A stretch of 18,348 nt of DNA. It comes from Dehalococcoidia bacterium. GTDB taxonomy: Bacteria; Chloroflexota; Dehalococcoidia; UBA6926. Within the stretch, counting starts at the first letter, position 1; each line of letters begins with the position of its first letter. Where the stretch lies: NCBI GenBank assembly GCA_029941095.1, contig JAPYRO010000006.1:1-18348 (forward strand), given 5' to 3'. Below, in pieces: positions 14,762 through 18,348 of this stretch. Below the pieces are notes generated by a model, which made no database searches, was not told the origin of the DNA, and saw nothing but the letters and a program-made list of their open reading frames with translations. The translations under genes and the position numbers were made by a program.

Positions 14762-15787
14762 ATGGAAATAAAAGATTGCATTGATCAATTACTTCAAGGG
14801 AAGTCTTTAAGCCAAAAGCAAATGGTAGACGCGGCTGAATCAATAATGAACGGCTCTGTGACAAATGCACAGACAGCTTCATTCTTAGTAGCACTTCGAA
14901 TGAAGGGAGAAACATCGGATGAAATATCTGGTTTAGCAATGGTCATGAGAGAAAAATCATTAAGCCCTCAAATCAGCGATTCGATTAATTTATTAGACAC
15001 TTGTGGCACAGGAGGCGATGGCTCCGAAACCTTTAACGTTTCCACGGCTTCCGCAATAGTTGCGGCTTCGGCCGATATTCGAGTAGCAAAACACGGAGGT
15101 AGAGCCATTTCATCGAAATGTGGATCTGGTGATTTACTTGAATCAGTGGGAGTGAAAATTGACCTAGGGCCGGAAGGAGTAGCTGAATGTATAAATAAAA
15201 TTGGTATAGGGTTTATGTACGCTTTCATATTTCATCCTGCGATGCGCGTAACAAATGACACACGACGCGAAATAGGGATACGAACCATATTCAACATTGT
15301 AGGGCCTTTAACTAATCCTGCTAACGCTGGGCATCAATTAGTAGGAGTTCCTAATGCTGACCTTGTTCCAGTCATAACAGATGCTCTGCAATATCTAGGA
15401 ACAAAAAAAGCCATAGTTGTGCACGGAGAAGGCCCCATGGATGAAATTAGCCTATGTGGCCCATCTATTATGGGTATCTATACCGATGGAGCTCCTACCA
15501 AAATCATTGAAATCGATCCTCGAGACTACGGGCTTAACTTAGTAAATATGGAGCAAATTCAATCTGGAACGGTGGAATCAAGTAAGAGAATATTAATACA
15601 AACCCTAGAAGGAACAAAAGGGCCATATAGAGATTTCGTATTGATAAACTCTGCTGCAGCATTATTAGCTGCCGAAAACGTTGAAAATCTCGATGAAGGT
15701 GTGGAAAAAGCAAGAGATATCCTAGACTCGGGAGAAGGGCTGTCAAAGCTTCAAGAGTTTGCTAATTTAAGCCAATCTTTGGTCTAG
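14762..15787 (+). CDS. trpD: Anthranilate phosphoribosyltransferase TrpD
   Basis: TrpD joins anthranilate to PRPP in tryptophan synthesis. The 341-residue length is typical. Visible motifs are DTCGTGGDGSETFNVSTA (79-96, the pyrophosphate-binding GTGGD at 82-86), KHGGRAISSKCGSGDLLE (110-127), and RREIGIRTIFNIVGPLTNPA. A GAGG site lies six bases before the ATG. Two positions differ from the usual KHGNR...SGSAD pattern: the Asn that contacts substrate in characterised TrpD proteins is Gly, and SGSAD reads CGSGD. No other trp gene is adjacent, so it stands alone between aspartate-dehydrogenase-like and YceI genes. True TrpD is most likely; a TrpD-like paralogue with another aromatic acceptor is possible. 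Confidence 0.9.
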   Translation: MEIKDCIDQLLQGKSLSQKQMVDAAESIMNGSVTNAQTASFLVALRMKGETSDEISGLAMVMREKSLSPQISDSINLLDTCGTGGDGSETFNVSTASAIVAASADIRVAKHGGRAISSKCGSGDLLESVGVKIDLGPEGVAECINKIGIGFMYAFIFHPAMRVTNDTRREIGIRTIFNIVGPLTNPANAGHQLVGVPNADLVPVITDALQYLGTKKAIVVHGEGPMDEISLCGPSIMGIYTDGAPTKIIEIDPRDYGLNLVNMEQIQSGTVESSKRILIQTLEGTKGPYRDFVLINSAAALLAAENVENLDEGVEKARDILDSGEGLSKLQEFANLSQSLV

Positions 15788-15823
15788 TTCATAAATACAC
15801 ACCCGAGATTAATCAATCCAAAG

Positions 15824-16531
15824 CTATTTTTCATTTACTCTTATTAAAAGATCTGCTTCCAAGCGAATTTCATCGTCCATACTAAGTATAAAAAGAAGGG
15901 TTGGTTTAGGGATTCCATAGTCGGAAAAATAGAACCTGGTATCAGCATGCCCTGTTATCATCCCTTTTTCTAAATTTGCCTCTACTGTCCAAGTCATCGG
16001 TTTGGTAATTCCTCTTATTGTCATCTGGCCTGCCATTTCAAATATTAACTTCCCACCGTCTTTTATAGGCCAATCCAATCCAGAAATTTCTTCAGGAACA
16101 AAAACTGCTTCAGGGAATTGCGCAGATCCAATCAATGTTCTTGTTTTCAAATAATTATCGCGCCTCGAGTCGTCACTCTCTAATGAATCAAGTTTAACTA
16201 CGATCTTAGAATTATTCTTATCAATTTGCCCAGATTTATCCAAAAAGATGTCGCCAGTAATATCGCTGGTAACTCCTATAGCATCATTAGGTAAATCCCT
16301 ACGAGCGAGCTGTTCACCAACCAAATAACGAACACTAGAACCCTCTAATAACTCTAAACGAAGAGCTTCTCCTGAGTGTACAAATTCCACACTATTACTA
16401 GAGGCTGATAATTCATTACTAGGAAGCGTTTTTTGGCTTTTATCATCGCTGGAGAGTAGAAAAAAACCGACCCCTGCTAGGGCCATAGCTAAAATAATCC
16501 CCACCAATAGATTGGTAGACCTTAAATTCAT
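15824..16531 (-). CDS. YceI-family protein with N-terminal membrane anchor
   Basis: This 235-residue protein starts with a positively charged stretch and one hydrophobic helix (about 8-27) with no lipobox, so it is probably an anchored or exported protein. A Ser/Asn-rich linker precedes a YceI lipocalin-like barrel from about residue 55. Typical blocks are TGDIFLD, LKTRTLIGSAQFPEAVF (about 128-144) and the AGQMTIRGITKPMTW segment. YceI proteins bind polyisoprenoids such as ubiquinone or related lipids. The start is supported by AAGGAGAAGG just ahead of the ATG. It converges on trpD with 36 bp between, and diverges from the acyl-ACP desaturase across a 268-bp spacer. The ligand is not predictable from sequence. 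Confidence 0.9.
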   Translation of the reverse strand: MNLRSTNLLVGIILAMALAGVGFFLLSSDDKSQKTLPSNELSASSNSVEFVHSGEALRLELLEGSSVRYLVGEQLARRDLPNDAIGVTSDITGDIFLDKSGQIDKNNSKIVVKLDSLESDDSRRDNYLKTRTLIGSAQFPEAVFVPEEISGLDWPIKDGGKLIFEMAGQMTIRGITKPMTWTVEANLEKGMITGHADTRFYFSDYGIPKPTLLFILSMDDEIRLEADLLIRVNEK

Positions 16532-16799
16532 AGCCTTCTCCTTAAGCGTGATAGTAGAACCTTATAAGAAATTATAAAGAAAAATAGAATCTCTATTAGT
16601 GCTACTGTATTTGCGGTTTTGAGTTACACTCCCAAAGCATGCTTATATATTATAGGCCGGTTATCGGATAAATTGTATTGCTTCTATCCGGGTTTGCCGA
16701 TAGTATGTGCGCGGTAGAAAAACTTAGTCCGCCCCAAAAGAGGCAATCTGCTAACACAGATATAAGGACAGTATAAAAAGCTTTAGGAAGGTAACTACT
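16532..16799. promoter_or_regulatory. 268-bp divergent spacer with promoters and several dyads
   Basis: No gene is seen here. On the minus side, TATAAT (16576-16571) may be the YceI -10 box. A perfect dyad AATAGA-ATC-TCTATT lies at 16583-16597. On the plus side, TTGAGT (16619-16624) and TTATAT (16643-16648) are 18 bp apart and could start the desaturase transcript, leaving a leader of about 145 nt. That leader has pairings that exclude each other: TATCGG (16662-16667) with CCGATA (16697-16702), versus CGGATA (16665-16670) with TATCCG (16685-16690). GCGG (16711-16714) can also pair with CCGC (16729-16732). It matches no riboswitch I recognise. Confidence 0.4.
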
Positions 16800-17810
16800 A
16801 TGGCAAATATTATTTCTACGCCCCTTACAATGAAAGGGAAATTGCTCGCTATTCAAAAAGAAATGAGAGAAAACTATGAGTCGTATTTCAAAAAAGCGGC
16901 AATTCATAGGATGTGGTTTCCAGATCGCCTCACTCAACGCGACGAAATGGCAAAATTAGGGCATATGATAACGGAAAACACTAAAGAAATATTACTAGGT
17001 TTTATGGGGGTAGAATCGGTTGTCGATGACTATGTGTTCGAAGGAATAAAAGGTGCAGGAGATAGCATCTCGACTCGAGAATTATATATACAATGGGGTT
17101 TTGAGGAGCGAAGGCACGGCCAAACATTCCGACACTCTTTAATCGACTCCGGGCTTTATACTCAAGAGTTTGTAGATAAATACATTGACGAAGTAATCGA
17201 TCATCATTGGACTTTTAAAGAACAAACAGGCTATGAAGGAAATGTTTTACTGGCCTCAGCATATGCGTCATTCCAAGAACGCCATACTCGCTGGAACTAT
17301 ACAAACGTAAGGAAAACTCTCTGGGAGGAATATGGTAGCCCCAGAGATGAAAAAGGACGTCGTATCGACCCTGCTGTTGCCGGAGCCATTCGTTTTCCCG
17401 AAACAGATGAAGGAGCTCATGAAGCTAATTTTATCAACATAGTTGCCATACATATGAAATATTTACCCGACTTAGCTATGGACGCTTTAGCTAAAGTTTC
17501 AACCAATTACACCATGCCGGTTGTACAACTACCTAATGGAGATGAATTTTTGCGAGCGATTCTAGCTTCCGGGCTTGGAAAAGCGAGAGATGTTATAAAT
17601 GAAATAATGACTCCTAATATTCAAAAGTTTGGGCTGGAAAGCCGACAGGCTCTTAAGAGAGCAGTGCGTGGCTTTAATTCCCTCCCAGAGAATGCTATTG
17701 TTAAAATACATGACAAAAATATAGTAGGTATAGAGCTTTCTGAGGACTCAAAGGTTTATGAGCTCCAAGAAAATGGTAACTTTATCTTATTGGCAAATCC
17801 CACTGGTTAG
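16800..17810 (+). CDS. Soluble diiron acyl-ACP desaturase-like protein (FA_desaturase_2 family)
   Basis: This 336-residue protein resembles the soluble acyl-ACP desaturases that introduce a double bond into acyl chains using a diiron centre and O2. Likely iron ligands in order are E72, then EERRH (102-106: E103, H106), E160 in FQERHTRWNYTN, and DEGAH (203-207: E204, H207). The two E-x-x-H pairs match the family pattern (EENRHG and DEKRHE in plants). AGGAAGGT lies a few bases before the ATG. It has no membrane helix, so it is cytoplasmic. It is transcribed divergently from the YceI gene, from a long leader with alternative hairpins. Bacterial members can also act on non-lipid or N-oxygenation substrates, so the exact reaction is inferred. 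Confidence 0.9.
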   Translation: MANIISTPLTMKGKLLAIQKEMRENYESYFKKAAIHRMWFPDRLTQRDEMAKLGHMITENTKEILLGFMGVESVVDDYVFEGIKGAGDSISTRELYIQWGFEERRHGQTFRHSLIDSGLYTQEFVDKYIDEVIDHHWTFKEQTGYEGNVLLASAYASFQERHTRWNYTNVRKTLWEEYGSPRDEKGRRIDPAVAGAIRFPETDEGAHEANFINIVAIHMKYLPDLAMDALAKVSTNYTMPVVQLPNGDEFLRAILASGLGKARDVINEIMTPNIQKFGLESRQALKRAVRGFNSLPENAIVKIHDKNIVGIELSEDSKVYELQENGNFILLANPTG

Positions 17811-17871
17811 AGCCAAATCTCTAAGTAAATATTGTAATTTATATAAAATAATCACGTTAGGTATATAGCTA

Positions 17872-18348
17872 ATGTACATTTGTGAAAAATGTGGAACAGA
17901 AATACCGGAAGGAAATAATTTCTGTGGCAACTGTGGCGAACAAATCACAGATAAAACACTTCCGTCCACTACTCAAGAAATAGATATAACTCCCGAAGAG
18001 CCGATAGACACTACTAATGGAGAACTAGTTAAACAGTCGCCCTGGGCTTGGGTACTTCCTATCGTTCCCTGGATTATATTTATTGTGGTTTCCCTTTTTA
18101 TCGACTTTCTCACCTTTGGGACTCTCCAGCTAGCGATAGCTTTGTTGTTCATAGTACCTAGGTGGATTTCATATCGTAGAACGGCTTTTATCCTAACGTC
18201 TGAATATATAACAATAAAACGAGGTACATTTACAGGCTCTGATAGTCTAGATTTACCTATATCCGCTTTACAATCAGTAAATTCAAAGCCAGGAATACTA
18301 GGACAAAGTCTAGGGTACACCTCTCTCAATCTAATTCTAAAAGACGGT
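17872..18348 (+). CDS. Zinc-ribbon plus bacterial PH-domain membrane protein, 3' part beyond window
   Basis: The frame opens with ATG at 17872 and continues 159 codons to the window edge. The N-terminal MYICEKCGTEIPEGNNFCGN holds Cys4, Cys7, Cys18 and Cys21 (CxxC-x10-CxxC), a small zinc ribbon. A polar linker follows, then two hydrophobic helices (about 59-78 and 82-100, up to FIVPRWISYRR), then a bPH-like strand pattern: FILTSEYITIKRGTFTG, LPISALQSVNS and LGQSLGYTSLNLIL. This zinc-ribbon, two-helix, PH layout is a recognised type of membrane protein without assigned activity. The ribosome site (TTAGG about 11 bases upstream) is weak. A long reverse-strand frame under it is a shadow. Confidence 0.85.
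   Translation, partial: MYICEKCGTEIPEGNNFCGNCGEQITDKTLPSTTQEIDITPEEPIDTTNGELVKQSPWAWVLPIVPWIIFIVVSLFIDFLTFGTLQLAIALLFIVPRWISYRRTAFILTSEYITIKRGTFTGSDSLDLPISALQSVNSKPGILGQSLGYTSLNLILKDG

Noticed and set aside
17973..18329. 118-residue minus-strand frame at the right edge
   Set aside because: It is antisense to the zinc-ribbon/PH-domain gene, which has clear Cys pairs and membrane helices; the minus frame shows no domain or start signal.

Overview
The window is AT-rich bacterial DNA, densely packed with genes on both strands. Most genes have Shine-Dalgarno sites close to AGGAGG. Several start at TTG (the second MFS gene, aspartate dehydrogenase, probably MazG). TAA, TAG and TGA all serve as ordinary stops; the MazG and epimerase genes end in TGA. 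The gene mix resembles marine or subsurface Chloroflexota (SAR202/Dehalococcoidia-like): an arylsulfotransferase-like protein, a class III CoA-transferase, a flavin monooxygenase, several MFS porters, a CysO-type sulfur carrier and a soluble acyl-ACP desaturase. That placement is inferred from gene content; no phylogenetic marker is present.

Layout. 1-576 (-) is the 5' part of an arylsulfotransferase-like gene that runs off the left edge. It diverges from a three-gene catabolic cluster (727-3643, +): CaiB/BaiF CoA-transferase, carboxymuconolactone-decarboxylase-family protein and FAD monooxygenase. An 18-bp perfect inverted repeat lies over the CoA-transferase stop codon. Next come MsrB, a CysO-like sulfur carrier ending Gly-Gly-Ser, and an unlisted 33-residue membrane peptide (3793-4607). 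Two tandem paralogous MFS porters follow (4666-7268). They abut, with no spacer, a convergent third MFS gene of a different family (7269-8531, -), followed by MazG (8643-9725, -). After tRNA-His (GTG) comes a small operon: an 80-residue protein of unknown function and a membrane-anchored thioredoxin-fold protein. Convergent to it is a sugar-nucleotide-type epimerase (10805-11791, -). tRNA-Arg (TCG), a thiamine-diphosphate enzyme, an L-aspartate-dehydrogenase-like gene (-), a lone trpD, a YceI-family protein (-), a diiron acyl-ACP desaturase and a truncated zinc-ribbon/PH-domain membrane protein complete the window.

The most notable feature is the thioredoxin-like gene at 10262-10747. Its frame is interrupted only by one TGA at 10511-10513. 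The TGA sits exactly where the first redox cysteine of the CxxC motif belongs, giving U-L-G-C. A roughly 40-nt hairpin-capable segment starts right after it, with its apical loop about 21 nt from the TGA. This fits a selenocysteine-containing (UxxC) thioredoxin that ordinary gene calling splits into two fragments. A recent Cys-to-stop mutation is the alternative.

Functionally, the left third reads as uptake and breakdown of organic substrates (transporters, CoA activation, hydroxylation). MsrB and the thioredoxin-like protein are both thiol/oxidative-stress functions, and MazG is nucleotide-pool housekeeping. The right third mixes amino-acid/NAD metabolism (TrpD, AspDH-like) with lipid-related functions (acyl-ACP desaturase, YceI).
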